From: JBFKPQ01 sp041628225
GTDB taxonomy: Bacteria; Actinomycetota; Acidimicrobiia; Spongiisociales; JAENVV01
DNA: 64,000 nucleotides
Reading direction: 5' to 3'
Assembly: GCA_041628225.1 (NCBI GenBank)
Contig: JBFKPQ010000002.1
Location: 4,031 to 68,030, forward strand
How positions within the stretch are numbered: position 1 is the first letter of the stretch; every line of letters starts with the position of its first letter. A model generated the notes under the pieces. It was not told the origin of the DNA, searched no databases, and saw only the letters and a list, made by a program, of their open reading frames with translations. This document shows, piece after piece, positions 42,164 to 51,705 of the stretch. A program made the translations under genes and the position numbers.

Positions 42164-44412
42164 GCGATGACGGCGCGGAGCAGGGCGAGTGAGCCTGCCT
42201 TGTCGAGCGGCTCGTTGAAGTTGCCGCACTTGGGCGACTGCACGCAGCTCGGGCATCCCGCCAGACAAGGGCACTCCTCGATGGCGTCGGCGGTGGCCTC
42301 GAGATGGCGGGAGCGGATGTCGTAGGCGATGGCTGAGATGCCCGCTCCACCGGGGATGCCCTCATAGATGAACACGGTCGCTTCGCCGGCGAACGGGTGC
42401 CAGTTGGTCGACAGGCCGCCGATGTCCCAACGGTCGCACACCGCAAACAGCGGCAACATGGCGATCCCGGCGTGTTCGGCGGCGTGCAGGGTCCCCAACA
42501 GCCGCGCGTCACCTATCCCCGCAGACTGCAACAGCCCGGTCGGAACCGTGTACCAGATGGCGTGCGTGTCGAACACGGTCGGCGGCAGGTCCAGCCAGTC
42601 ATGTTCGAGGATCTCGCCGGTGCCCAACTTGCGCTTCTGATACCCGACGACGTGGCTCTCCACCCGCACAGACCCGAGGTGGTACGTGAGACGCCCGAGG
42701 CGGGTGGAAGCGGCCACCTCGAGCACGTCGAGGTTCTTCTCCTGTTGGGTCTGCGTGTAATGGCCGACCGTGCGGGCCGTCACTCGGACCTCGCGGCGGT
42801 CGAGGTCGAGTTCGTCGACTTCGAACGTGTCCCCCTGATGGAGGTAGACGGCTCCGCGATGGCCGTCCCGAAACGCGCGCTGCTCTTCCATGGTGCCCAA
42901 CACCTCGCCGTCGGCGACGATCGTGTAGGCCGGTCCGCCGGATGAGCGGATACCTACCCGCGGCGCCGGTGCTTGGCGATGGGACCAGAACAGCCGGCCC
43001 CGCTGCATGTCGAGGTGTCCCTGGCCGACGAGTTCGGTGACGGCTTCCTCCATCGCAGGGCCGAGGAACTCGCGGTCGGACAACTCGAGGGGGAGTTCGT
43101 GGGCGGCGCAGGCGGTGTGCGCCTCGACCACGAGAGGGTTGTCTGGATTCACGACCACCGCCTCGGGGTCACGCGTGAACAATTCCGCCGGGTGGTGCAT
43201 GAAGTATTGGTCGAGAGCGTCCTCGCCGGCCACGAGCACCGCCAGCGACTGCGCCTGCGTGCGGCCGGCGCGTCCGGCCTGCTGCCGGAACGAGGCGATC
43301 GTCCCCGGGAAGGTGTTGATGAGGGCGGCGTCGAGGGACCCGACGTCGATACCGAGTTCGAGCGCGTTCGTGGCGGTGACGCCCAGCAGCTCTCCGGAGA
43401 ACAGCGCAGCCTCCGTTTCCCGTCGGGCCTCAGCCAGATAGCCGGCCCGATACGGAGCGATGCGATCCTGGCGCGTGTCGTCGAGTCGGTCACGAGCCCA
43501 TCGATACATCAGTTCGGTGGCCTTCCGAGAGCGGCTGAAAGCGATCGTCGGTCGGTCGTGCCGGACCAGGTCGACGAACAGGTCCGTGGTCTCGGCCATC
43601 GCCGATCGTCGGCGCCCGGTGCCGGGATCCTCGAGCGCGGGATTCCACAACGCGACGAGCTTGCTGCCGGAGGGCGAGTCGTCGGCGTCGAGCACGGTGA
43701 CCGGCGTGCCGGTGATCCGTTCCGCCAACGCCCCCGGGTTGCCGATCGTGGCCGAGGTGAGGATGAAAGTGGGGTTCCCGCCGTAGTGGGCGGCGAGCCG
43801 ACGCAGCCTGCGAATGATCAGGGCGACGTGGCTGCCGAAGATGCCCCGCAGCATGTGCATCTCGTCGATTACGACGTAGCGGAGGCGCAAGAAGAAGTTG
43901 GCCCACTTGGCGTGGTTGGGCAGGATTCCGACATGCAGCATGTCGGGGTTCGTGAGGATCACGTTGGCGTGCCGTCGGGCCCACACGCGGTCGTCGGGTG
44001 GGGTATCGCCGTCGTACGCGCTGGCGACCAGCTCGGGAACGCCGAGGGCGCCGATCGACCGCAGCTGATCTCGAGCCAGGGCCTTCGTCGGGTAGAGCGC
44101 GAGTGCGGTCGCCTTGGGGTCGGAAAGGATGGCTTCGGCGATCGGGAGTGTGTAGCAGAGGGTCTTGCCGCCCGCCGTGCCCGCCACCACCACGACGTTC
44201 TCGCCTGAGCGGATGTGGTCGATGGCGCGGGCCTGGTGTCGGTAAAGGCGCTCGATGCCTCGTTCGGCGAGTAGCCCGGCCAAGGTGGGCTGCAGGGCCG
44301 GTCGCGGGTCGCCGTAGATGGCCCGACGCGCGCCGACCTCCTCGACGTGGACGAGTTCACCCTCCAGGTCCGGGTCATGTGCCCAGGCGGCAACGATCTC
44401 ACGCAACGTCAT
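42160..44412 (-). CDS. DEAD/DEAH-box helicase with C-terminal DUF1998 zinc module (MrfA/Hrq1-like)
   Basis: 750 residues. Helicase motifs: Walker A VVAGTAGGKTLCYTLP, Walker B VVIDEMHMLRG (DEMH in place of DEVH), SATIGNPGALA, and QQAGRAGR. The C-terminal DUF1998 module has four cysteines (CPCLAGCPSCVQSPKCGN). Relatives repair DNA crosslinks (MrfA) or unwind 3'-5'. The gene is next to the Tad cluster in many actinobacteria (Rv3649), as here. It is convergent with the HIRAN-like gene. Confidence 0.92.
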   Translation of the reverse strand: MTLREIVAAWAHDPDLEGELVHVEEVGARRAIYGDPRPALQPTLAGLLAERGIERLYRHQARAIDHIRSGENVVVVAGTAGGKTLCYTLPIAEAILSDPKATALALYPTKALARDQLRSIGALGVPELVASAYDGDTPPDDRVWARRHANVILTNPDMLHVGILPNHAKWANFFLRLRYVVIDEMHMLRGIFGSHVALIIRRLRRLAAHYGGNPTFILTSATIGNPGALAERITGTPVTVLDADDSPSGSKLVALWNPALEDPGTGRRRSAMAETTDLFVDLVRHDRPTIAFSRSRKATELMYRWARDRLDDTRQDRIAPYRAGYLAEARRETEAALFSGELLGVTATNALELGIDVGSLDAALINTFPGTIASFRQQAGRAGRTQAQSLAVLVAGEDALDQYFMHHPAELFTRDPEAVVVNPDNPLVVEAHTACAAHELPLELSDREFLGPAMEEAVTELVGQGHLDMQRGRLFWSHRQAPAPRVGIRSSGGPAYTIVADGEVLGTMEEQRAFRDGHRGAVYLHQGDTFEVDELDLDRREVRVTARTVGHYTQTQQEKNLDVLEVAASTRLGRLTYHLGSVRVESHVVGYQKRKLGTGEILEHDWLDLPPTVFDTHAIWYTVPTGLLQSAGIGDARLLGTLHAAEHAGIAMLPLFAVCDRWDIGGLSTNWHPFAGEATVFIYEGIPGGAGISAIAYDIRSRHLEATADAIEECPCLAGCPSCVQSPKCGNFNEPLDKAGSLALLRAVIA

Positions 44413-44496
44413 CGTGCGTCATCCTCGCGCGCGTGTCGAAATATCCGCCCGGCCGGCACAGTCCCACTTTCGTGATCGGGAATGGTCAGCCGGGAC

Positions 44497-45729
44497 TCAG
44501 CTGTCGGGGATGGTGTCCAGGACGCCGTCGGCGAGGTCTTCGAAGATGTCACCGGCGCCTTCATCGAGGTAGACCACCGACGCCTCGCCGGCCCAACCCG
44601 GAGTGCCCGGGACGACGAGGTTGGGGATCTCGAACGGCTCGAGATAGAAGAGGGCGGCGGTGAGCTGCAACAGGTTCGTGGCTTCGAGATCGGTGAACGT
44701 GTGCTTGGTCAAGAGCTCGAGATGGTGCGGTACTTGCTCGATGCCCTTGCCCTGGACGGCGAACAGGCCCCACTGCATGATCACGCCGTGATGGAACTGG
44801 CGCGTGAAGTCTCCACCCGCCAATGTTCGGTTCCGCGCGAACGCCAGCGCCTGGGCACCGTCGATCATTTGCCGACCCGCCTCGAAGTAGGCCTTCGACT
44901 TCGGTTCGTTCATGGCGAACGGAATGTCGATCTCCATGCCGCCGAACTCGTTGACCAGGCGGACGAAGCCCGCAAACCCCGTCACGACATACCCGTCGAA
45001 CTCCAGTCCGGTCAGCATCTCGCCGGTCTCGACGACCACCTCGGGTCCGCGCCCCGACATCGTGTTCGTGAACTTGGCATTGCGGCCGTACGAAGCCTCC
45101 ACCCACGTGTCCCGGGGGATGCCGACGATCGACGCGGACGAGCCGTCGGCCGCCACCGACACGATGTGGAGGCTGTCAGCCCGCAGTTTCAACGGATCTT
45201 CGCGGGTGCGGGCATCCGATCCGATCACGAACACCTGGTGTGGCCCGTCACCGAACCAGGGGTCGAGACCGACTGAGGGGAGCGACGCGCCGACCAGGGT
45301 CCAGGCGTGGCCGTCGTCGGACACGGCGAGCACGACGTCGTCGTTCCACGCGACGACGGCCACGTGCGAGTCGAGCAGCAGCGCCGTCGTGGCCACGGCT
45401 TCGATCGACAGCGGCACGTCGGCGGTCGATCGCCCGACGTGGGTCGCTAGTCCGGCGAGCAGGACAGGGGTTCGGTCGTGGCCGAGCGCCAGGTCGTAGA
45501 GGCCTTCGACCTGGGCCGCCAGGTCGCCGGGTGCGTCCATCGAGAGCGTGGCGTCGGGCATCGTGGTCGTCGTGGTCTGAGGAACGGTGGTCGTCGTAGG
45601 CGGCGCGGTCATAGGAGCCGGTTCGGTGGACTCGGTGGCGGCGTTGCACGCTGCCGCGACGACGATCAACGCCACGAGGCCGGCGATGACGCGCACGAGC
45701 GGTTGCGCGGGTGGAGAGATGCGGTGCAT
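44497..45729 (-). CDS. LCP (LytR-CpsA-Psr) family lipoprotein
   Basis: 410 residues from the ATG at 45729. The signal ends VVAAAC (lipobox-type, Cys 28), followed by a Thr/Pro linker (PPTTTTVPQTTTTTMPD). The LCP domain in the second half has VFVIGSDAR, LRADSLHIVSV, GIPRDTWVEASYG, FVRLVNEFGGMEIDIP and ALAFARNRTLAGGDF. LCP enzymes attach teichoic acids or arabinogalactan to peptidoglycan using undecaprenyl-phosphate carriers. Being lipid-anchored rather than held by a membrane helix is less usual. TATCCT is found 8 bases upstream of the ATG. It is divergent from hppA. Confidence 0.85.
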   Translation of the reverse strand: MHRISPPAQPLVRVIAGLVALIVVAAACNAATESTEPAPMTAPPTTTTVPQTTTTTMPDATLSMDAPGDLAAQVEGLYDLALGHDRTPVLLAGLATHVGRSTADVPLSIEAVATTALLLDSHVAVVAWNDDVVLAVSDDGHAWTLVGASLPSVGLDPWFGDGPHQVFVIGSDARTREDPLKLRADSLHIVSVAADGSSASIVGIPRDTWVEASYGRNAKFTNTMSGRGPEVVVETGEMLTGLEFDGYVVTGFAGFVRLVNEFGGMEIDIPFAMNEPKSKAYFEAGRQMIDGAQALAFARNRTLAGGDFTRQFHHGVIMQWGLFAVQGKGIEQVPHHLELLTKHTFTDLEATNLLQLTAALFYLEPFEIPNLVVPGTPGWAGEASVVYLDEGAGDIFEDLADGVLDTIPDS

Positions 45730-45797
45730 CGGCGGGCAGGATATCCGCCGCCGGTCCGAGCGCAATTCCCAGAGTTCGGCGCCGTTGGCGGGTTCCC

Positions 45798-45803
45798 TAT
45801 ACT
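45798..45803 (+). promoter_or_regulatory. -10 element of the hppA promoter
   Basis: TATACT, 25 bases before the ATG, the strongest -10 match in the window. TTCGGC at 45775-45780, 17 bases upstream, is a possible weak -35. CGGGAG serves as ribosome site. Confidence 0.6.
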
Positions 45804-45828
45804 GCCGCCGGTTCTAACGGGAGATTCG

Positions 45829-47892
45829 ATGATCGATTTCATGGTGGTGCTGGCGATGGTCGCCGGCGTGGCAGCTCTGGTATTGGCGTTCGTGTTCACG
45901 CGCCAAGTTCAGGCGGCGCCGCAGGGCAACGACCGAATGGTCGAGCTCGCAGGCGCCATCCGCGAGGGCGCCATGGCCTTCTTGCGGCGCGAAGGCACCT
46001 GGGTCGCCGCCTTTGTCGCCGTAATGGCCGTCCTGATCGGCGTGTTGCTGCCGTCCGACTCCTGGATTCGGTCGCTCGCGTATATCGTCGGTGCCGCCCT
46101 GTCGTTCGGAGCGGGTTTCGTCGGTATGCGCATCGCAACCGCGGCCAACGCCCGAACGACCGAAGCTGCCCGTCAGGGCGGCATCGTGCAGGCCCTTCCG
46201 CTCGCCTTTCGAGGCGGGGCCGTCATGGGCTTCACCGTGGCCGGACTCGGACTGCTCGGTGTGGCGGTCGGCTGGTGGGTCTTCAGCTCTGCGCTCGGCT
46301 ACGCACCCGACCGGGCGGCTGAGATCGTGGCAGCCATCGGCCTCGGCGGCTCGACGATCGCTCTCTTCGCTCGCGTCGGAGGCGGCATCTACACCAAGGC
46401 CGCCGACGTCGGTGCCGACCTCGTCGGCAAGGTCGAAGCAGGCATCCCGGAGGACGACCCCCGGAACCCCGCGGTCATCGCCGACAACGTCGGCGACAAC
46501 GTGGGCGACGTCGCCGGAATGGGTGCCGACTTGTTCGAGTCGTACGTCGGTTCGCTCGTCGCACCTATCGCCTTCGCGGCACTGGCGTTTGGCGGAGCCG
46601 CCTACCAGGCCGAGGCCATCGTGTTCCCGCTGGCCGTCGGTGCGCTCGGCATGTTCGCCTCGATCATTGGCTCGTTCTTCGTCAAGCCCCGCAGCGACGC
46701 CGATCTGGCTTCAGCGCTGCATCGCGGCACCAACCTCGCCATGATCCTGGCGGCCTCCGGCGTGCTGGGTCTGGCGTACTGGATCTTCGGGGGCATCGAT
46801 GGGGTGAATCCGTTCGGCCTCTGGCTGGCGGTCGTCATCGGTCTCCTCGTCGGATTCACGATCGGGAAGATCTCGGAGATCTACACATCGGATCACTACA
46901 AGACCGTCAAGGACATCGCCAAACAGTCCGAGACGGGGCCCGCCACCGTCGTGCTCGCCGGCATCGCCGAGGGCATGCGATCGGCCGCCTACTCGGTCAT
47001 CGTCGCCGCCGCCGGTATCGGCGGTGCCCATTGGGCCGGCGGCCTCGCACTCGGCGAGGGTGGCGGCATCTACGGTGTCGCCATCGCCGCCATCGGCGTG
47101 CTCGCCACGCTCGGCATCACCATCGCCGTCGACGCCTACGGTCCCATCGCCGACAACGCCGGGGGTATCGCCGAGATGGCGCACCTGCCGCCGGAGGTTC
47201 GGGAGGCGACCGACGCCCTGGATTCACTCGGCAACACCACAGCCGCGGTGGCCAAGGGATTTGCCATCGGTTCGGCGGCGGTGACCGCACTCGCGCTGTT
47301 CTCGACCTTCACCGAGGCAGTCGGTCTCGAAGAGATCAACCTCATCAACGTCGGGACGACGATCGGCCTGTTCCTCGGAGCCATGTTCCCGTTCCTGTTT
47401 TCTGCGATGACGATCAAAGCCGTCGGCCGTGCCGCCTTCTCGATGATCGAAGAGGTGCGGCGCCAGTTCCGGGACATCCCGGGTCTGCGGGAAGGCAAGC
47501 CCGGAGCTCGCGCCGAGTACGCCAAATGTGTGGACATCGCCACGGCCGGAGCCCTCCGCGAGATGATCCTGCCCGGAACCCTGGCCATCGCCTTTCCGCT
47601 CGTCATCGGCTTCATCGACGTCGAGGCGCTCGGCGGATTCCTGGCAGGCGCGCTCGTGACCGGCTTCCTGCTCGCCATCTACATGGCGAACGCCGGTGGG
47701 GCTTGGGACAACGCCAAGAAGTTCATCGAGTCGGGCGCCTTCGGCGGCAAAGGTTCGGAAAGCCACAAGGCCGCCGTCATCGGTGACACGGTCGGCGACC
47801 CGTTCAAGGACACGGCTGGTCCGGCCATGAACATCGTCATCAAAGTCATGACGATCGTCAGTCTCATCTTTGCCAGCGCCTTCATCGGCTGA
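45829..47892 (+). CDS. hppA: Membrane-bound proton/sodium-translocating pyrophosphatase, K+-dependent type
   Basis: 687 residues from the ATG at 45829, with about 15 or 16 membrane helices. Pyrophosphate-binding motifs include GGGIYTKAADVGADLVGKVE, IPEDDPRNPAVIADNVGDNVGD, and near the C-terminus VIGDTVGDPFKDTAGPAMNI. The GNTTAAVAKGFAIGSAA segment has Ala where K+-independent enzymes have Lys, so this is a K+-dependent type. It couples pyrophosphate hydrolysis to ion export. Whether H+ or Na+ is moved cannot be told here. The TATACT promoter and GC hairpin make it a single-gene unit. Confidence 0.95.
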   Translation: MIDFMVVLAMVAGVAALVLAFVFTRQVQAAPQGNDRMVELAGAIREGAMAFLRREGTWVAAFVAVMAVLIGVLLPSDSWIRSLAYIVGAALSFGAGFVGMRIATAANARTTEAARQGGIVQALPLAFRGGAVMGFTVAGLGLLGVAVGWWVFSSALGYAPDRAAEIVAAIGLGGSTIALFARVGGGIYTKAADVGADLVGKVEAGIPEDDPRNPAVIADNVGDNVGDVAGMGADLFESYVGSLVAPIAFAALAFGGAAYQAEAIVFPLAVGALGMFASIIGSFFVKPRSDADLASALHRGTNLAMILAASGVLGLAYWIFGGIDGVNPFGLWLAVVIGLLVGFTIGKISEIYTSDHYKTVKDIAKQSETGPATVVLAGIAEGMRSAAYSVIVAAAGIGGAHWAGGLALGEGGGIYGVAIAAIGVLATLGITIAVDAYGPIADNAGGIAEMAHLPPEVREATDALDSLGNTTAAVAKGFAIGSAAVTALALFSTFTEAVGLEEINLINVGTTIGLFLGAMFPFLFSAMTIKAVGRAAFSMIEEVRRQFRDIPGLREGKPGARAEYAKCVDIATAGALREMILPGTLAIAFPLVIGFIDVEALGGFLAGALVTGFLLAIYMANAGGAWDNAKKFIESGAFGGKGSESHKAAVIGDTVGDPFKDTAGPAMNIVIKVMTIVSLIFASAFIG

Positions 47893-47894
47893 TG

Positions 47895-47917
47895 CGTGTC
47901 GGCCGGTGGCCGACACG
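47895..47917 (+). terminator. Perfect 10-bp GC hairpin after hppA
   Basis: CGTGTCGGCC, loop GGT, then the exact complement. It begins 2 bases after the stop codon. No U-tract. Confidence 0.7.
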
Positions 47918-48002
47918 TCCGCAGATGCGGGGCCCCGGTGGGCCGCGTTCTGCCGGGGGGTGCGCTTACGCCGAGGTTGTTTCGGCCGACGGCCGGTGTC
48001 GG

Positions 48003-48518
48003 TCAGCTTCCGAACCAGAAGTGCTGCGAGACCTTGTAGCTACCGCCGGACTGAAAGATGACATAGACCGAGTAGCCGCTCTGCTCGTCGAAGTCAGACG
48101 AGATGCGATTCGGGCTGACGACGATCTTCCACGGACCTTCGCCATACATGATCGGATCGCCGGTCACCTCCACCTGGAAGTTCGTGTCGCGAAGGCCGTC
48201 GATCAGATTGGCCGTCGCCTGTGCCGAGTAGGTGGCGCTTTGGCTGGTGTGGATCGCGTTCGGCGTTGCGAGCGCCAAGTAGGCTTCGCCATCCCACGTG
48301 TTCCAGGCTTCGAGATGCGCGTCGAGGAACTCGGCGACGTCGTCGGTCACAGGTTCGTCGAACCCGGTGGCCCGGTCGGCGAGCACCCAGCCGCCGAAGC
48401 CGATCAGCGCCAGGACGAGGATCACGACGGTCGTCCACAGGCGGCGATTGGACGCCATGAGACGATCGGTCCGGTCATCGTCGGCCACAGGCCGCAGTTC
48501 TTCGGTGTGGATTGCCAC
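48003..48518 (-). CDS. Membrane-anchored NTF2-like extracytoplasmic protein
   Basis: 171 residues from a GTG at 48518 with AAGGGAGGG just upstream. A short cytoplasmic N-terminus, one helix (TTVVILVLALIGFGGWVLA), then a domain with the NTF2-like order: DVAEFLDAHLEAWNTWDGEAYLALATPNAIH, ending SGYSVYVIFQSGGSYKVSQHFWFGS. No catalytic residues are obvious. It is convergent with hppA. A sensor or lipid-binding role is possible, as with other secreted NTF2-like domains. Confidence 0.65.
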   Translation of the reverse strand: MAIHTEELRPVADDDRTDRLMASNRRLWTTVVILVLALIGFGGWVLADRATGFDEPVTDDVAEFLDAHLEAWNTWDGEAYLALATPNAIHTSQSATYSAQATANLIDGLRDTNFQVEVTGDPIMYGEGPWKIVVSPNRISSDFDEQSGYSVYVIFQSGGSYKVSQHFWFGS

Positions 48519-48664
48519 GGTCCCTCCCTTGCCGAGGTCGCTTCCATCGTCCGTCCGTCGGCCCGCCGGTGGGAGGGGCCGAACGGCCCGTGCCGTGACC
48601 GTCCACCGACGGCCACGCTCCGTCGTAGATCGCGCTTCGGGCCCGGGGCAGTGATCGAGTTGCG

Positions 48665-48670
48665 TAGTGT
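48665..48670 (+). promoter_or_regulatory. Putative -10 hexamer for the leaderless GNAT gene at 48677
   Basis: TAGTGT, 6 bases, then ATG. Confidence 0.5.
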
Positions 48671-48676
48671 CGAGGC

Positions 48677-49129
48677 ATGCGAGTGCGAGCTCTCGAAGGA
48701 ACCGACTTCTATCCGGCTCTGGCCAAGATCGACGCCTGGTTCGGCGACGCCGGCTACGAGCCCATACATCCGGTGTTCTTTCATCATTTCGGCGGCTACG
48801 CCGTCGTCGACGACGACGAGAACCTCGTGGGGTTCCTCATCGGCTTCCGGTCGCTCCGCAACGCCGACATCGCGTATATCCACGTCGCCGTCATCGATCC
48901 AGAGCGGCGCAAGCAAGGCATCGGCACCGAGCTCTACGACCGATTCGAGAAGCAGGCGCGGACTTGGGGCTGCTACACCCTCGAAGCCGTTGTGGAGCCT
49001 TCCAACGCCAGGGCCGTGGCCTTCCACACCGATCGAGGATTCCGCGAGCGTCTCGAGAAGGATTGGGGCGGTGACGGCATCGACCGGATCGTCCTGCAGA
49101 AGAGCATCGAGCCGCACTTCAGAACCTGA
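48677..49129 (+). CDS. GNAT N-acetyltransferase
   Basis: 150 residues. The acetyl-CoA site is IHVAVIDPERRKQGIGTELYDRFE, followed by WGCYTLEAVVEPSNARAVAFHTDRGF. The N-terminal part (KIDAWFGDAGYEP, FFHHFGGYAVVDDDENLVGFLIG) is typical of the small RimI-like group. The substrate is unknown. The gene is followed 33 bases later by the tandem phosphatase gene. Confidence 0.87.
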   Translation: MRVRALEGTDFYPALAKIDAWFGDAGYEPIHPVFFHHFGGYAVVDDDENLVGFLIGFRSLRNADIAYIHVAVIDPERRKQGIGTELYDRFEKQARTWGCYTLEAVVEPSNARAVAFHTDRGFRERLEKDWGGDGIDRIVLQKSIEPHFRT

Positions 49130-49162
49130 CGTGCCGGCGGCATCCCGCTACGTTGCAGTTCG

Positions 49163-50407
49163 ATGAAGATCACGTTCGTTCGGCACGGCGAAACCGCCCA
49201 CAATGCATCGTCGACATGGCAAGGCCATGCGGCCGGATCGCTGTCGGAGCGAGGACGCGCTCAGGCGAAAGCCCTCGGTGACCGCCTCGTCCACACGTCC
49301 TTTGACCTGGTCGTCGGCTCGGACCTGGGGCGAGCGATGGAAACGGCCGAGGTGGCAGGCCTGGCGGTGGAACCCGAACCCGCCTGGCGAGAGATCGATG
49401 TGGGCGACTGGGCCGGCCGGACGCATGCCGAGGTGGCCGCGGCCCATCCCGACCAACTCCGCGCACTGCGGTCCGGCGAGGACGTGCGCCTCGGAGGCGG
49501 CGAATCCATTCGCGCCTTCGACGACCGGGTCGCGCAGGCGTTCTCCGAACTCGCCGGCCGTCTTGGCGAGGACGGGCACGCCCTCGTGGTCACCCACGGC
49601 GGCGTCATCATGAGCCTCGTCAACCGGCATTGGGGTCTGCCGTTCGGGCCGGACAATCCGACCGGTCCGATCACGAACACGTCGATCACCACGTTCGGTT
49701 GTTTCCATGAACAGTGGCGACTCGACACCTACAACGATGCCGGGCACCTCGGAACCCTCGCCGGATATGCCGCCGATCGCGCCGCGGCGGGCGACCGCAT
49801 CCTGACCCTCGTCCGGCACGGCCAGACCGATGCCAACGTCGCCGAGATCTGGCAGGGCCAGACCGACTGGGGGCTCAACGACACCGGGCGCCGGCAAGCG
49901 GAGCGACTCGGCGCCTGGTATACCTCGCCCGGTCCCGTGTTCGCCTCGCCGCTCGGCCGTGCCCACCAAACCGCACAAGCTCTGAACGGCCACGATCCCG
50001 TCCTCGTCGATGGACTCCAAGAGATCTCGATGGGCTCGTGGGAAGGCCTCCACGCAAACGAGATCAAGGAACGCTGGCCCGATCTCTTCGAGCGCACGTT
50101 TCAACGGATGGAGGATCTCAAGCGAGGTGGAGACGGCGAGAGCGTCGCCGAGTTGATCGCCCGGATGCGGACGACGGTGGACGGTCTCGTCGCAGACCAC
50201 ACGTCCGGACGGATGACCGTCGTGTCGCACGGCTCGGCGATCCGAGCATTCATCGTGTCCGTGCTTGGCGGTGGCAACGAGGTCTTCCGCAAGACCGGCC
50301 TCCTCGAGAACACCGCGCTCGCGAATGTCGTCGTGACCGACCGCGGCTATCGCCTGGCCGACTACGGCGTCTCGCATCATGTCGACGGGGGCGACCCGCC
50401 CGCGTGA
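49163..50407 (+). CDS. Tandem histidine phosphatase: two phosphoglycerate mutase-like domains in one chain
   Basis: 414 residues. Domain 1 (1-200) starts ITFVRHGETAHNASSTWQGH with HGGVIMSLVNRH as the second histidine. Domain 2 (210-414) starts TLVRHGQTDANVAEIWQGQTD, with SPLGRAHQTAQAL and VVSHGSAIRAFIVSV. Both carry the RHG and second His plus acidic residue (EIDVGDWAG, EISMGSWEG), so both should be active. Single-domain relatives act on phosphosugars, CobC substrates or other phosphomonoesters. The substrate here is not known. The next gene overlaps as GTGA. Confidence 0.87.
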   Translation: MKITFVRHGETAHNASSTWQGHAAGSLSERGRAQAKALGDRLVHTSFDLVVGSDLGRAMETAEVAGLAVEPEPAWREIDVGDWAGRTHAEVAAAHPDQLRALRSGEDVRLGGGESIRAFDDRVAQAFSELAGRLGEDGHALVVTHGGVIMSLVNRHWGLPFGPDNPTGPITNTSITTFGCFHEQWRLDTYNDAGHLGTLAGYAADRAAAGDRILTLVRHGQTDANVAEIWQGQTDWGLNDTGRRQAERLGAWYTSPGPVFASPLGRAHQTAQALNGHDPVLVDGLQEISMGSWEGLHANEIKERWPDLFERTFQRMEDLKRGGDGESVAELIARMRTTVDGLVADHTSGRMTVVSHGSAIRAFIVSVLGGGNEVFRKTGLLENTALANVVVTDRGYRLADYGVSHHVDGGDPPA

Positions 50408-51591
50408 CGACCTATGACGTGGCGGTCGTCGGGCTCGGCCTCATCGGGTCGGCCGCGCTGCGGCACCTGTCCGCATCCGGTCTGTCGGCCGTCGGCGTCG
50501 GAGCCGTCGAGCCCGACGACTGGGCTGTCCATGCCGGACCCTTTGCCAGCCACTACGACTCGGGTCGGGTGACTCGCCGACTGGATGCCCGCCGGGAGTG
50601 GGCGATCCTGGCCGATCGGGCCATCTCGACCTACCCGGACCTGGAGGCCGAAACGGGAGTGCGATTCCATGAGCCGGTTGGCTTGCTCTTTGCTCGGAAT
50701 GACACGAAGGGTGTCGAGGCGCACCGCGCCGTCATCGCCGACCGTGGGCTGGACGTGGAGGAGTCGTTGACCTCCGACGACCTGCCATACCGGCTCCCGT
50801 CCGGTTGGCCTTTGTTCACCGAGTCGACACCCGCCGGGTTCATCGACCCGCGCCGGATGCTCGCCGCGCACCTCGTCGCGGCAGAACGGACCGGGGCTAC
50901 CGTGCGCCGGGGGCACGTCGTCGCGATCGAGCGCACCGCCGGCGGTTACCGGGCGGTCACCGGCGACGGCGACAACGTCGAGGCCGAGCGCGTGCTGCTG
51001 GCCGCCGGCGCCTATGTGGCCGACCTCCTGCCCGTGCGACCAGCCATGTCCGTCCTCCCCGAGGCGGTGGTGCTGGGCGAGGTCCCCGCGGATCGCGCCG
51101 CCGCGCTTCGGCACATGCCGGCGCTCATCCACATCCCCGACGTCGGGCCGTTCGCAGACATCTATGTGGTGCCGGCGACTCGGTATCCCGACGGAAGGTG
51201 GTACATCAAGCTGGGCGGATCGCTGGCAGGAAAGCGCCCAGTCGACGGTGACGACCGGAACGTCTGGATGGCCGGATCCGCAGCCGACGATGACCTTCCC
51301 CCGCTTCGTGCAGCCATGCTCGACCTCCTTCCCGAGGTGTCCTTTCGCCGGTTCGTCGCCAAACCGTGCCTGATCACCAAGACGAACCATCACCTTCCGT
51401 ACGTCGACGAAGTCGATACCGGGCTCTTCATCGCGGCGGGCGGAAACGGCCGGTCGGCCAAATCGGCCGATGCCATCGGAGCGGTCGCCGCAGACCTCGT
51501 CACCCACGGTTCCTGGCGAGACCCCGAGCTCGACCGAAACAGCTTCCGGTTCGTGGAGGGCCCGTTCGAGGCCGGTGCCCATCCCTATTGA
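50404..51591 (+). CDS. FAD-dependent oxidoreductase of the D-amino acid/sarcosine oxidase (DAO) family
   Basis: 395 residues from a GTG overlapping the phosphatase stop. The dinucleotide motif is DVAVVGLGLIGSAALRHLSASG, followed by a DAO-type substrate domain (ASHYDSGRVTRRLDARREWA, STPAGFIDPRRMLAAHLVAAE) and a C-terminal GLFIAAGGNGRSAKSADAIG that binds FAD. It oxidises an amine or amino acid. The coupling to a tandem phosphatase is not explained by a known pathway. The next gene is 114 bases away. Confidence 0.85.
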   Translation: MTTYDVAVVGLGLIGSAALRHLSASGLSAVGVGAVEPDDWAVHAGPFASHYDSGRVTRRLDARREWAILADRAISTYPDLEAETGVRFHEPVGLLFARNDTKGVEAHRAVIADRGLDVEESLTSDDLPYRLPSGWPLFTESTPAGFIDPRRMLAAHLVAAERTGATVRRGHVVAIERTAGGYRAVTGDGDNVEAERVLLAAGAYVADLLPVRPAMSVLPEAVVLGEVPADRAAALRHMPALIHIPDVGPFADIYVVPATRYPDGRWYIKLGGSLAGKRPVDGDDRNVWMAGSAADDDLPPLRAAMLDLLPEVSFRRFVAKPCLITKTNHHLPYVDEVDTGLFIAAGGNGRSAKSADAIGAVAADLVTHGSWRDPELDRNSFRFVEGPFEAGAHPY

Positions 51592-51705
51592 TCTCCGGGC
51601 CTTTCGACTCTGACCGTACGTTCGTCAAGGCGGGATGCTCCGCGCGTATCGGCACATCGATGCCGCAACAGGAGCCCAGCGGCTCCTCGCACAGGAGGTC
51701 GAGAG

